A program made the position numbers and the translations under genes. This document shows positions 15,983 to 23,847 of a DNA stretch of 38,254 nt, piece after piece. Below the pieces are notes generated by a model. The model worked only from the letters and a program-made list of their open reading frames with translations. It made no database searches and was not told the origin of the DNA. The stretch is from an uncultured Ruminococcus sp. (lineage in GTDB: Bacteria > Bacillota > Clostridia > Oscillospirales > Ruminococcaceae): NCBI RefSeq assembly GCF_902762735.1, contig NZ_CACWPP010000042.1, positions 1 through 38,254 of the forward strand. The letters are read 5' to 3'. The stretch's first letter is position 1. The number at the start of each line of letters is the position of its first letter.

Positions 15983-18043
15983 TTAAGAAGCCTTCTCGGT
16001 CTCCTCAGCGGGCTTTTCCTCCTCCTTAGCGGTGGTGGTAGTTTCCTCAGCCTTTGAGTCCTCGTCCTTCTTCTCTTCCTTCTTGTCCTCTTCCTTAGCG
16101 GTAGTGGTGGTCTCCTCTGCCTTAGACTCTTCCTCCTTAGCGGTGGTAGTCGTGGTAGTGGTCTCCTCAGGCTTAGACTCTTCGGGAGCTGATGAACCCG
16201 AGCTGCCGCTCTTGGTAACGGTGTAGCCTTCCTTGCCTACAACTTCCTTGTTGAAGTCGTTCATTGAGCCGTAGAAAGCGATCTTTATATCGTCCCAGCT
16301 GCTGCTCTGGTAGAACTTGCCGTCAGCTGTCAGGACGTTATCCAGGTAAACGACTGCGAGCAGAGAGCCTGAGCTTTCTTCCTCATCATCGGTCTTTACC
16401 TTGATCTCATACAGACCGTAAACTCTGTTGACATAGCCGCTTACGTTGTTGTAGTTGTTCTTGGAAGTGAATGCAACATAGACATCCTTGAGTGCCATGC
16501 TGTCAACCTTTTCAACTTGGCCCTTGTAGGAAACGTTTGTAGCGTTGCTGAGCCAGCTTGCGCTGTTGCCCTGAAGCCTTGTCTTGATGTCAGTCTCTTC
16601 ATCGCTGATGATGTCCTTGAAATCAGCACTCTGGTATGCTTCCTTAGCGTTGTCGGCTGTTACGTATGCAGGCATCTTGTCATCAACAGTGAACTCCTTG
16701 ACAACGTAGCCGTCGCTGTCCATCTCGCCCTTGATCTTGTAGCCTTCGGATTTGAGGCTGTAACTGTAAGCCTTTACAGTGAACTTGTCGCCCGGTTTCA
16801 GGCTGTCGCCGTTTTCGATGTAGAAGTTTACATTGTCAACGACCATCTTATCCATGTTGTCGTTGTCAACGTCCTTGACTTTCAGGAAAGGTGTACCTCT
16901 GTCATATACGAATGCGATGTTCTCGAATACGTCGATCTCCTTCAGCTCTGTCAGACCGCTTACCTCGATCTCCTTAGTCAGATCGTCCTTGCTCTTGAGA
17001 ACGTAGCACTTCTTGCCGCTTTCAAAATAGAAAGCATCGCCTGCTGACTTGAGGTCATAAGCCTTGCAGGTAACAGTCACCTTGTCACCGTTTGACAGGT
17101 TGCTGTAATAGTCGTAGTCATAATAGATGTCATCGGGTGTATCGGATGTGGTTTCAACGTTCATCCTGCCCTCGCCGTCCAGACCTTCAAATGTCACCTT
17201 TACGAACTTCTCGTCGAAAGGATCGAACTCGATGCCTTCTTCGAGGTTCTTGACTTCGATGGTGAACTCGGTGTTGGTCAGCTTGATCTTGTTTTCTTTG
17301 AGGTAATCTGCGTCGTAGTCGATAGTTACCTTTACCTTGTCGCCGTTTTTCAGGTTCTTGTCCTTGTCGAACTTAGCCTTGATAAGGTACTTATCCTTAG
17401 AGTTTGTTTTCAGCAGAGCCTTTCTCATGGAAACTATCTCTTTGGTATCCTTAGCCTTTGTCCATGTCTTTTCAAGCACTGCGGGATCGACCGACAGGTA
17501 AGGCGAAACTTCCTTATTATCGGTAGTATCCATATCTTCGAGCAGATCTTCGAGATCTTCGTTTATCTCTTTAAGATTGTTTTTGAGTGCCAGCGCTGTA
17601 TCGCTCTCCTTATAAACGTAGCTTGGGTAAGCGTTCAGGTCGCCTGTGACAGTGCCGTAGTTGTTCAGACCCTCGAACTCAAAGTTGAACAGCTCCTTAG
17701 CGTCGATCTTCTGGTACTTTGTGACATTTACTATCACGATGATCGCCACAACGATCGCCACGATGCCTGCCAGCGGTATGAACGCCAGCTTAGGGTCTTT
17801 TTTGATCTTCATGATCAGCGGATTTGGTTTTTTGGGCACAGCGGGAGCTGCCTGCTGGAAGTTGTTGTACTGCTGTGTCTGACCGTAGTTTGCAGTGCCG
17901 TTCGGGAAAGCACCTGCCTGCGGATCAGCGCTGCCGACTGCAGCCTGAGCCGCATCAGCCGCATCAGCTACGACAGAGCCGCAGCCGCCGCAGAACTTCA
18001 TGCCGTCCTCGATCTGTGCGCCGCATGTTGCACAAATTCTCAT
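15983..18043 (-). CDS. Zinc-ribbon, single-pass membrane protein with large extracytoplasmic region
   Basis: Function unknown. An N-terminal zinc ribbon (CATCGAQIEDGMKFCGGCG, residues 4-22) is followed by an Ala/Gln-rich linker, one membrane helix near 100-120 (IPLAGIVAIVVAIIVIVNV) and about 480 residues of beta-rich extracytoplasmic sequence. The latter has recurring LKxGDKVKVT-type strands that look like internal repeats of one small domain. The C-terminal ~75 residues are Thr/Glu/Lys low complexity with four TTTTAKEE-type repeats. The start is set at 18043 (MRICATCG), because AGGAGG lies 8 nt upstream; a longer reading from 18067 would place the ribosome site inside the gene. Zinc-ribbon plus single-helix proteins of this kind are common and uncharacterised in Clostridia. 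Confidence 0.82.
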   Translation of the reverse strand: MRICATCGAQIEDGMKFCGGCGSVVADAADAAQAAVGSADPQAGAFPNGTANYGQTQQYNNFQQAAPAVPKKPNPLIMKIKKDPKLAFIPLAGIVAIVVAIIVIVNVTKYQKIDAKELFNFEFEGLNNYGTVTGDLNAYPSYVYKESDTALALKNNLKEINEDLEDLLEDMDTTDNKEVSPYLSVDPAVLEKTWTKAKDTKEIVSMRKALLKTNSKDKYLIKAKFDKDKNLKNGDKVKVTIDYDADYLKENKIKLTNTEFTIEVKNLEEGIEFDPFDEKFVKVTFEGLDGEGRMNVETTSDTPDDIYYDYDYYSNLSNGDKVTVTCKAYDLKSAGDAFYFESGKKCYVLKSKDDLTKEIEVSGLTELKEIDVFENIAFVYDRGTPFLKVKDVDNDNMDKMVVDNVNFYIENGDSLKPGDKFTVKAYSYSLKSEGYKIKGEMDSDGYVVKEFTVDDKMPAYVTADNAKEAYQSADFKDIISDEETDIKTRLQGNSASWLSNATNVSYKGQVEKVDSMALKDVYVAFTSKNNYNNVSGYVNRVYGLYEIKVKTDDEEESSGSLLAVVYLDNVLTADGKFYQSSSWDDIKIAFYGSMNDFNKEVVGKEGYTVTKSGSSGSSAPEESKPEETTTTTTTAKEEESKAEETTTTAKEEDKKEEKKDEDSKAEETTTTAKEEEKPAEETEKAS

Positions 18044-18142
18044 AACATAGTCCTCCTGTTTCTCCATATATTAGGGCTTATCGCCCTTAGGTCAACGTAC
18101 ATTTGAAATACCTTAAAAAATTAAACATAAATGTACACATTA

Positions 18143-18171
18143 AGTATAAAACATTAAAAACCTTTTGTCAA
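18143..18171 (-). promoter_or_regulatory. Promoter of the zinc-ribbon protein gene
   Basis: Minus-strand TTGACA (18166-18171), 17-bp spacer, TATACT (18143-18148). The leader starts with the inverted repeat GTACATTT / AAATGTAC (18097-18104, 18129-18136). Confidence 0.85.
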
Positions 18172-18331
18172 GGGTACTGCCCACATTTTTCGTAATAGCA
18201 CAAAACATGTTGGAAAAGTTCCATCTATTTAGCATTTTTTCACTATTACTAAATATGGAGAATTCAAATCATGCATCTGAAAAAATGCCGACAGCGGCAG
18301 ACTGTTCGCTCTGATTTATAGTAAACGACAT

Positions 18332-18401
18332 AAAATTTCAAACATATCCCGCTTACAGATACCATTAACGCAGTATCTGCAAGCGTTCTGTGTGAAATTT
18401 T
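18332..18401. repeat. Isolated 70-bp nested palindrome
   Basis: Outer arms AAAATTTCA (18332-18340) / TGAAATTTT (18393-18401). Inner arms CGCTTACAGATAC (18350-18362) / GTATCTGCAAGCG (18373-18385) have one mismatch. It does not match either MITE family and is not followed by a T run. Confidence 0.75.
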
Positions 18402-18403
18402 AA

Positions 18404-18488
18404 ATATCCCGTTCCCCCGCCGAAGGCGAGGGAACAATACGAAAGAACAGCCATTTTGTATCATCAGCAATACACATCAAAATTGGGA
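18404..18488. mobile_element. MITE family 2, left end truncated
   Basis: Carries CCCCCGCCGAAGGCGAGGG, then AAGAACAGCCATTTTGTATC and the right end ACACATCAAAATTGGGA. The usual left end TTTGGTTGTGTATTG is missing. Confidence 0.8.
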
Positions 18489-18498
18489 GTTTTAAATA

Positions 18499-18652
18499 TG
18501 ACTATCCCTTTAGCTCTCAAAAAATACCTTTATAACGAGGGAATACCGAATTTATGTTATCTTTTCCATGCCGCAGGCGGGGTAAAGATGACCGCCAAAT
18601 ATATTCAATTTAGGTCATAACATCGTTTATTTTGGTGAGTCAGCGGGTAAAC
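18499..18652. mobile_element. MITE family 1 (variant b), diverged copy
   Basis: Left TGACTATCCCTTTAGC and right GTGAGTCAGCGGGTAAACA ends. The centre is a weakened palindrome (TTATCTTTTCCATGCC / GGCGGGGTAAAGATGA) that has lost several pairs, so this is an older copy. Confidence 0.8.
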
Positions 18653-18680
18653 ACGATTCTTAATGTCGTTTACTATACAA

Positions 18681-18708
18681 AAAAGGCGGAGAGACCAAGT
18701 CCTCCGCC
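18681..18708 (-). terminator. Terminator of the APH-fold gene
   Basis: Minus-strand stem GGCGGAG / CTCCGCC around an 10-nt loop, followed by TTTTTT. Confidence 0.85.
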
Positions 18709-18738
18709 CGATATGATATTTGTGTCAGCCCAAAATAC

Positions 18739-19497
18739 TCAGGAGTAGTCAACAACGTCGATCCAGCGCATGAGCAGATCTTTTTCTTCTTCTCTGCCCT
18801 TTATCAGCTGAGCGGCAGCCACGATGGGCAGCCAAGCCTGAACATACTGCTTTGAAGTACCGCTCTTCAGGCAGTACTTGTCGAGATAAGCATCAGCAGT
18901 ATCGGGGTTGTTGAGGCAGAAGAGCAGGTAAGTTCTTGCCACATCGGCAGAAGCGTTGCCCTGTCTTGCGGCAGACCAGTTGATGACATAAGTGCCCTCA
19001 TCGTTGATGATGACGTTCTTTGGAGCGAAATTGCCGTGACAGAGCTTGATGTGCTTAGGCATCGAATCCAGTCTGGTCAGCAGTTCGTACTTCTTGATCT
19101 CGTCGATGGCGGCGAGAGATTTTATCTGTCTTGCCATTTTGTCTTTCAGCTTTGAGAGCAGGGGCATGTACTGAGCGTGTATCTCCATCTGTATGTCGAT
19201 GAACTGGTTGAGGTAGGTGTCCATCTTATCGGGGTTTTCGTCCATCAGCTGCTGGAGGGTCTTGCCCTTGATGAAGTCGAAGCAGATAGCCCACTTGCCG
19301 TCAACGACCGAAACTTCATGCAGTATAGGTGTTTTGATGAAAGAGTTGACCATCGTGGTCTCGCACCTTGCGTGAGTCAGCGCCGCGTAGAGGCATTTCT
19401 CCTTATACTCGGGCTTATTGTAAACGTTGATAGACTTTCCGTCACACTCATAGATGTCATAGATGTCGCCGTGAGCGATGAAGTTTTTCAGTTCCAT
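18739..19497 (-). CDS. APH/choline-kinase-fold protein lacking catalytic aspartates (putative pseudokinase)
   Basis: 252-residue member of the aminoglycoside phosphotransferase/choline kinase superfamily. The C-lobe landmarks are clear: LCHGNFAPKNVII (152-164) is the catalytic loop, normally HGDxxxxN, and VINWSAARQGNASADVARTYLL (171-192) is the metal-binding segment, normally I/L-D-W. In both the essential Asp is Asn (N156, N173), read directly from codons AAT and AAC. The downstream QGNASAD-ARTYLLF stretch is otherwise well conserved. It is therefore either a binding-only pseudokinase or an enzyme with altered chemistry. It has its own promoter and terminator and no resistance-gene context. 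The ribosome site AAGGAGAAT precedes the ATG. Confidence 0.85.
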   Translation of the reverse strand: MELKNFIAHGDIYDIYECDGKSINVYNKPEYKEKCLYAALTHARCETTMVNSFIKTPILHEVSVVDGKWAICFDFIKGKTLQQLMDENPDKMDTYLNQFIDIQMEIHAQYMPLLSKLKDKMARQIKSLAAIDEIKKYELLTRLDSMPKHIKLCHGNFAPKNVIINDEGTYVINWSAARQGNASADVARTYLLFCLNNPDTADAYLDKYCLKSGTSKQYVQAWLPIVAAAQLIKGREEEKDLLMRWIDVVDYS

Positions 19498-19563
19498 AGA
19501 TATTCTCCTTTTCTATATAGTGAAATTAACTGTTGAATTCCATAAATCTCTTGGAATGTCTAT

Positions 19564-19592
19564 ATTATACTACAAGCTGCGGCGAAAATCAA
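19564..19592 (-). promoter_or_regulatory. Promoter of the APH-fold gene
   Basis: Minus-strand TTGATT (19587-19592), 17-bp spacer, TATAAT (19564-19569). Confidence 0.8.
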
Positions 19593-19780
19593 GTCCTTTT
19601 CGTTATTTTCACAAATGTTAAGTATTTGTTCATAAATAATAATGCATCAGTTCATAAGTTAGGCTGAAATATGGAGACATTCTATAAAAGCAGGCTAATC
19701 CCATTGTGCAAAATGCCATAGCTCATGTGGAATGAAAAGCATATGAAAAAAGATTTTACATAATCTTAAAGGGGGGATCT

Positions 19781-19816
19781 ATAATTCATAATTCATAATG
19801 CATAATGCATAATTAT
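19781..19816. repeat. Heptamer tandem repeat array
   Basis: About five units of AATTCAT/AATGCAT, followed by AATTATTGGCATAG, the boundary sequence shared with other arrays. This copy is not attached to a gene end. Confidence 0.85.
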
Positions 19817-20370
19817 TGGCATAGTCGGAAGATCTTGCAGAGTACGCGGGCAAGCATCTGCACTGTATTATGCTTTGTGTGCATCTTATCAGCTTTATGA
19901 AAACTGCGATTTATTGTCGGCAGTTCTCTTTTTATGGAGGCGTTCCCCGCCCACCCGCCCGCCATATTTCGCACCTTGAGATCTGACGTTCTATCACGGG
20001 CATATGCGCGGGCAAGACACAGCCACGCGCACTTGGCATGCTGTCGCGCAGGACTGCTGACCGTCCGCCGAAAACGCTGTGCTTGTTAAACGACGGCAAA
20101 GCAGTCGTGACGGCGGGCGCGGACGATCTGTCTCCGAACGCAGAAAGAGCGCGGACAAGAATTTTTGTCCACGCTCTATTATTTGCGAATTGCCCGCTCT
20201 TTGGTCGGAAGAATGCTGTTCTTATCCGACTTGCGGGATTTTGCTTTGCTCTTATTGTTACGGCGGCAGGCTTGACCGACCGCTTTGACCCACGCACCGA
20301 TTTGCGTTTTTGCTCAGTTTTGTCTGCGGCAAAGCTCCTGCCGGAACGGAATTATTTCGGTCATGTCAAA
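19817..20370. repeat. Non-coding element between two heptamer arrays
   Basis: About 550 bp with no credible gene, bounded on both sides by heptamer arrays in inverse orientation. Parts resemble 1440-1560, and the far end resembles the right edge of the window (a GGTCAAGCCT block). It contains a strong hairpin AGAGCGCGGACAA / TTGTCCACGCTCT at 20147-20173 not followed by a T run. Confidence 0.5.
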
Positions 20371-20402
20371 AATTATGAATTATGAATTATGAATTGTGAA
20401 TT
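20371..20402. repeat. Heptamer tandem repeat array at a gene end
   Basis: Four units of AATTATG/AATTGTG. The last codons of the alcohol dehydrogenase (ATT CAC AAT TCA TAA on the minus strand) are part of the array. Confidence 0.88.
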
Positions 20403-21505
20403 GTACAAAGTATGTTTTTGTAAAGGGAGTATATGCTCTCTTTGGTGAGGTCTATCGGGTGATTTTTCAAGCGTTCGGTGTTGACCGAACCCGAAAGCAT
20501 CTCCAGTTCTTCCTCAGTGGCTTTCGGTGTATCAAGCCGCAGACTGTCATAAAAAGCGGAGAATTTCTCAGCCGCCGCCGCAGGTGAGTGACAGCCCATA
20601 ACTTCGGCAAGGTCGTCAAAAGTCTTTTCAAGATAGGACTGCCCGCGCGGATCTATACAAAGCGCGGTATTTTCCACCATAAAGGGGAACAGCGCCCTCA
20701 CGCAAAGCGCCGCCGCGTGACCGTGTGCCAGTCCGTAGTGAGTGGTCAGCTTATAGCACATGGCATGACCCGCAGTGGTGGCGGTGATGTTTATCGCCTG
20801 ACCCGCCAGATTTGCCGCCCTCAGCATATCAGCCCTGCCCTGCTCGGTGTTGTCAAGGTACGCCTTGCAGGAGGCGAAAAGCAGTCTTATCGCCTGCTCG
20901 GCGAAAGCCTTGCTCTCATCGGTGGAATGCACCGACCAGTAGGACTCCACCGCATGGCATAACGCATCCAGCATAGCGGCTTTTTTGTGGTACTCTGGCA
21001 GACTTTTCAGCGTGTCGGGGTCGAATACCACAGCTGTCGGTATACAGCTGTTATCGGTCACAGAAACTTTATTGCCGTTATAGTAGATGATGGCGTAGCG
21101 CGTCGCTTCACTGCCTGTGCCTGCGGTCGTGGGAACGGCTAGGAATTCTATGTTATTGGGGACTATCTTCTGCGATATGAACTCGGTGCTGTCGTCCATA
21201 GTGGCATACATTTTGATGCACTTTGCGGTATCCATCGCCGAACCGCCGCCCACAGCTGCTATCGTGTCACAGCCCTCATCTTTATAGAGCTTCACACCTG
21301 CCAGCACCGAAGAGTAGTCGGGATTAGGGGTAAAGTCGGAAAATCTCACGACCTTTAAGCCTGTGCGCTCTTCCAGACTGCGGAAATATCCGCCTATCTC
21401 CAGCCTGTCCATCGACCTGCCTCCCACCAGCAGTATTTTTCTCGCGCCGACTTCTTTAAAGTAAGCGTCCAGCGCTTCGGGTGCCTTGTCTATTATCTTC
21501 TGCAT
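20387..21505 (-). CDS. Iron-containing alcohol dehydrogenase, phosphonoacetaldehyde reductase (PhpC)-like
   Basis: Group III iron-dependent dehydrogenase, 372 residues, NAD(P)H-linked reduction of an aldehyde. Visible motifs are the nucleotide-binding AAVGGGSAMDTAK, PTTAGTGSEATRYAIIYYNG, the metal site DALCHAVESYWSVHSTDES, and TTAGHAMCYKLTTHYGLAHGHAAAL with its His ligands. The combination YYNGxKxSVT, WSVxSTDES and QAINITxTTAxHAM is, from memory, typical of the phosphonoacetaldehyde-reductase branch, but no phosphonate gene is nearby. A GAGGT site precedes the ATG. Its last codons come from the heptamer repeat. Iron-ADH family call is firm; substrate is tentative. Confidence 0.88.
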   Translation of the reverse strand: MQKIIDKAPEALDAYFKEVGARKILLVGGRSMDRLEIGGYFRSLEERTGLKVVRFSDFTPNPDYSSVLAGVKLYKDEGCDTIAAVGGGSAMDTAKCIKMYATMDDSTEFISQKIVPNNIEFLAVPTTAGTGSEATRYAIIYYNGNKVSVTDNSCIPTAVVFDPDTLKSLPEYHKKAAMLDALCHAVESYWSVHSTDESKAFAEQAIRLLFASCKAYLDNTEQGRADMLRAANLAGQAINITATTAGHAMCYKLTTHYGLAHGHAAALCVRALFPFMVENTALCIDPRGQSYLEKTFDDLAEVMGCHSPAAAAEKFSAFYDSLRLDTPKATEEELEMLSGSVNTERLKNHPIDLTKESIYSLYKNILCTIHNS

Positions 21506-21571
21506 TTTGTATACCTCATTTCTATATATATTGTAGGGGGACTGTCCCTCGTGCTTACATTATATGAACAT

Positions 21572-21867
21572 AAAAACGGGCAGAGAAACTCTACCCGCTT
21601 TATCCTAAAAAAATTGCCGCCTTGCCGTCGCATAGAAGATAAACCCGCAAAAATTTGCAGGGTGGGTAAGACGACCTTTGAGCCTCATGATCCCTTCGTC
21701 CGTAGACCGAACGGCAATTGCGGTTCGGGCGGGAGGTCTTCAATCTTCACTAAGAGTGCGAATCCCTTTTAGTAAGTGTTGGATTTACAATATCTATGCT
21801 TGATCGTACAAGGTAGCAATCAAAAAACTTATTTTGTTTTCAGAAGTCTTGCGGCTTCCTTTATGTT
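21572..21867 (-). ncRNA. Candidate structured small RNA with own promoter and terminator
   Basis: About 295 nt on the minus strand with no convincing ORF. The promoter TTGCAA (21897-21902), 17 bp, TATAAT (21874-21879) is followed by a start near 21867. The end is a strong terminator, stem CGGGTAGAG / CTCTGCCCG (21577-21597) then TTTTT. In between are nested inverted repeats: GAAGAT pairing with ATCTTC, AAGAC with GTCTT, and CCGAAC with GTTCGG. It sits between DUF1292 and the alcohol dehydrogenase. It does not obviously match the 6S, SRP, tmRNA or RNase P signatures I know. Confidence 0.6.
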
Positions 21868-21970
21868 GTCTATATTATACCACATCTTTCGCAGGATTGC
21901 AAACGGTAAAATAGACAAAATAGCGAGTATAATATTGTACAAACTAAAATATTGACATCGCAGGACAGGC

Positions 21971-22294
21971 TTATTCCTCGTCGTCCTCGAAATCGAACAT
22001 CTCGTCAAGACGCTCCTCAAAAGCCGCGCCTACGCGGTCGAACAGCTCTTCGTCCTCGATGGAAGCCAGTATCTCCTCGCCTGTCTCGGGATCGTATTCA
22101 ACTTTGAGGATCACCAGCAGCGAAGCCTCGTCGAGTATCTTGTCAGCGTCATCTTCTTCAAAATAGGGGGTCAGCGCGTAATATCTCTCGTCCTCGAAAT
22201 CCATGCAGTCCAGCAGTTCAAAGGTCTGCTTGTTGCCCTGCTCGTCCATCAGCTCATAAAGATCGGGGGTGTACTCATTCATCTGCTCGTCCAT
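21971..22294 (-). CDS. DUF1292 family acidic protein
   Basis: 107-residue acidic protein of the DUF1292 (YrzB-like) family, widespread in Firmicutes and of unknown function. Recognised by the small beta-rich core DLYELMDEQGNKQTFELLDCMDF, then ERYYALTPYF and SLLVILKVEYDPETGEEILASIEDEELFDRVGAAFEERL. Nearly a third of residues are Asp or Glu. Clear GGAGG site and ATG. It has its own promoter at 22361-22389. It is often found near yrrK/yrzL in other Firmicutes, but not here. Confidence 0.92.
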   Translation of the reverse strand: MDEQMNEYTPDLYELMDEQGNKQTFELLDCMDFEDERYYALTPYFEEDDADKILDEASLLVILKVEYDPETGEEILASIEDEELFDRVGAAFEERLDEMFDFEDDEE

Positions 22295-22360
22295 ACCAAG
22301 ACCTCCTTAAAAGTGAAAAACAGTAGCGGCGAAGCCCGTTTTGACCGCCGCAACATTTAT

Positions 22361-22389
22361 ATTATACAACATTATCTCGTGGAAGTCAA
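22361..22389 (-). promoter_or_regulatory. DUF1292 promoter
   Basis: Minus-strand TTGACT (22384-22389), 17-bp spacer, TATAAT (22361-22366). Confidence 0.8.
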
Positions 22390-22468
22390 GTAGCTTTTTC
22401 TAAAAAAAGACTATATTTATTTTTGAAATAATTAAATATAAAAAATATTGAAATGTTGAAAAAAACTA

Positions 22469-22497
22469 TTGACAAAGTACAAAAGATGTGGTATAGT
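22469..22497 (+). promoter_or_regulatory. Strong promoter of the long non-coding transcript
   Basis: TTGACA (22469-22474), exactly 17 bp, TATAGT (22492-22497), in an AT-rich context. It points into the 1.35-kb region without a long ORF; start expected near 22504. Confidence 0.88.
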
Positions 22498-23034
22498 ATA
22501 TTCAAGGAAAAGGAAAGCACATAAAACCGATAAAACGGTGGCGGTGATGAGCTGTGAGGCACGTTGTTATCGTTGGGTCTCGGTAATAAAGCTGATAGTT
22601 CCTTAAATGTGAGATATTCTCGGGTGAGAGTAAAGGTACTGCAAATAGTCCCGGGTGAGAACCTGTTTCACCAAGCAGTGCAGACTCCGCAGATGTCTTA
22701 GTTTGTTATGAGAGGAGCGAGTCCGATGGATGTAAGCGAGAGCCTTTTGAGTGTTCAGGGCTCGTACATTTCTTGATATAAAGCGGGAACATGACTCAGA
22801 CGTATGGGCTGACAGTTCTAAACAAAATAGTGTTATCGGGAAGAAGAAATAAACGGTCCGCAGGGAAGTTTCAGCAGTTCGTTTATACAATATGAATACT
22901 CAACGTTACAATTGAATATGTACCTGCTGTGGGTGGGACGGCGTGAAGTCGGCTCACATGGCGGGTCTTGATAAAAGTCCACTGTTCGGGCGCGGTACAT
23001 AGATCAGTGTACGCAAGAGACCGAGCATTTGAGA

Positions 23035-23550
23035 GTTAGGAGTGAGTCCACCAGTTTAATTAGACTTGACCTCCGAACGCGGGAGGTATCCCGACTATGG
23101 CGCTTATGGCGCAAATATCCCGAAAGGAAAGAAGACCGATGGCATAATTGGTTTTTAACTATCGAAAATCGGCGGCGGGTGAGCCGCACAAATCAATATA
23201 GGGAGTGGTGCATTATGAAAATGCGCGCTAGACTGCTGAATATCTAAATGTTAGGAGTGAGTCCGAAGGGTAATGCAGCTTAGTTCCTGAGCTAGAGGAA
23301 CACCCCGACAATGGCGCTTATGGCGCAAATATCCCGAAAGGAAAGAAGACCGATGGCATAATTGGTTTTAACTATCGAATATCGGCGGCGTGAGAGCCGC
23401 ACAGATCAATATAGGGAGTGGTGCATTATGAAAATGCGCGCTAGACTGCTGAATATCTAAATGTTAGGAGTGAGTCCGAAGGTACATGCAGCTTAGTTCC
23501 TGAGCTAGAGGAACGTCCCGACAATGGCGCTTATGGCGCAAATATCTTAC
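23035..23550 (+). repeat. 213-215-bp tandem repeats in the non-coding transcript
   Basis: Units start with GTTAGGAGTGAGTCC at 23035, 23250 and 23463 (periods 215 and 213). The first two are full length. The third matches only to about 23546, after GGCGCTTATGGCGCAAATAT. Most differences lie in the 40-nt stretch after the start, where a hairpin changes by compensatory replacement. Copies 1 and 2 both encode a 10-residue frame, MKMRARLLNI, at 23215-23247 and 23428-23460, each with GGGAG 9 nt ahead. Confidence 0.92.
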
Positions 23551-23803
23551 GAAAGGTGATCAGACCGATGGCTTGATTATTTGCCGCTGATGCGGTGTTC
23601 TGCTAAAATATATTGAAAGGTAACAAGACCAATGAGAAGCTGAGTTTTATTTGACTGTATTATCTCTACCGAAAGGAAAACAGATCCTGATGGATTTATA
23701 TATATACCTGCGCGTTTGCTATGAGTCTGCTTGCGATGCGGGTGACGGGTCTCGTTCAAACTTTCTGTATATTGTTAGAAAGGAATCAATCCCAATGGCT
23801 TAA
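23122..23803 (+). repeat. Six copies of a GAAAGG-spacer-ATG motif
   Basis: GAAAGG occurs at 23122, 23336, 23551, 23615, 23671 and 23778, followed in five cases by 11 nt, and once by 13, then ATG. The spacer ends in GACCG, GACCA, CCTG or CCCA. Four read ATG-GCN-stop and one ATG-AGA-AGC-TGA. The fifth opens a 38-codon frame (23690-23806) that closes on the TAA of the sixth. The last three copies lie outside the long repeats and differ in flanks, so the motif itself is being conserved. Confidence 0.8.
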
Positions 23804-23815
23804 TGTAGATCACCC

Positions 23816-23847
23816 GAGAGCTGCCGAGTTTACGGCAGCTCTCTTTG
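23816..23847 (+). terminator. Terminator of the long non-coding transcript
   Basis: Perfect 11-bp stem GAGAGCTGCCG (23816-23826) / CGGCAGCTCTC (23833-23843), loop AGTTTA, then TTTGTT, a modest T tract. Confidence 0.8.

Noticed and set aside
20147-20173. Terminator at the AGAGCGCGGACAA palindrome
   Set aside because: The stem is strong but no T run follows on either strand within the expected distance and no gene ends nearby.
22504-23030. Decayed group II intron
   Set aside because: No domain V (GAGC...GTTC type) hairpin and no reverse transcriptase remnant were found.
22690-23500. Hammerhead ribozyme suggested by GAGTGAGTCCG motifs
   Set aside because: The required CTGATGA core and matching GAAA with three stems could not be assembled around these motifs.
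23035-23550. CRISPR array or type III toxin-antitoxin RNA repeats
   Set aside because: Repeat units are over 200 bp with no unique spacers and no cas gene. The following gene is a Spo0A-type DNA-binding protein, not a ToxN-like nuclease.
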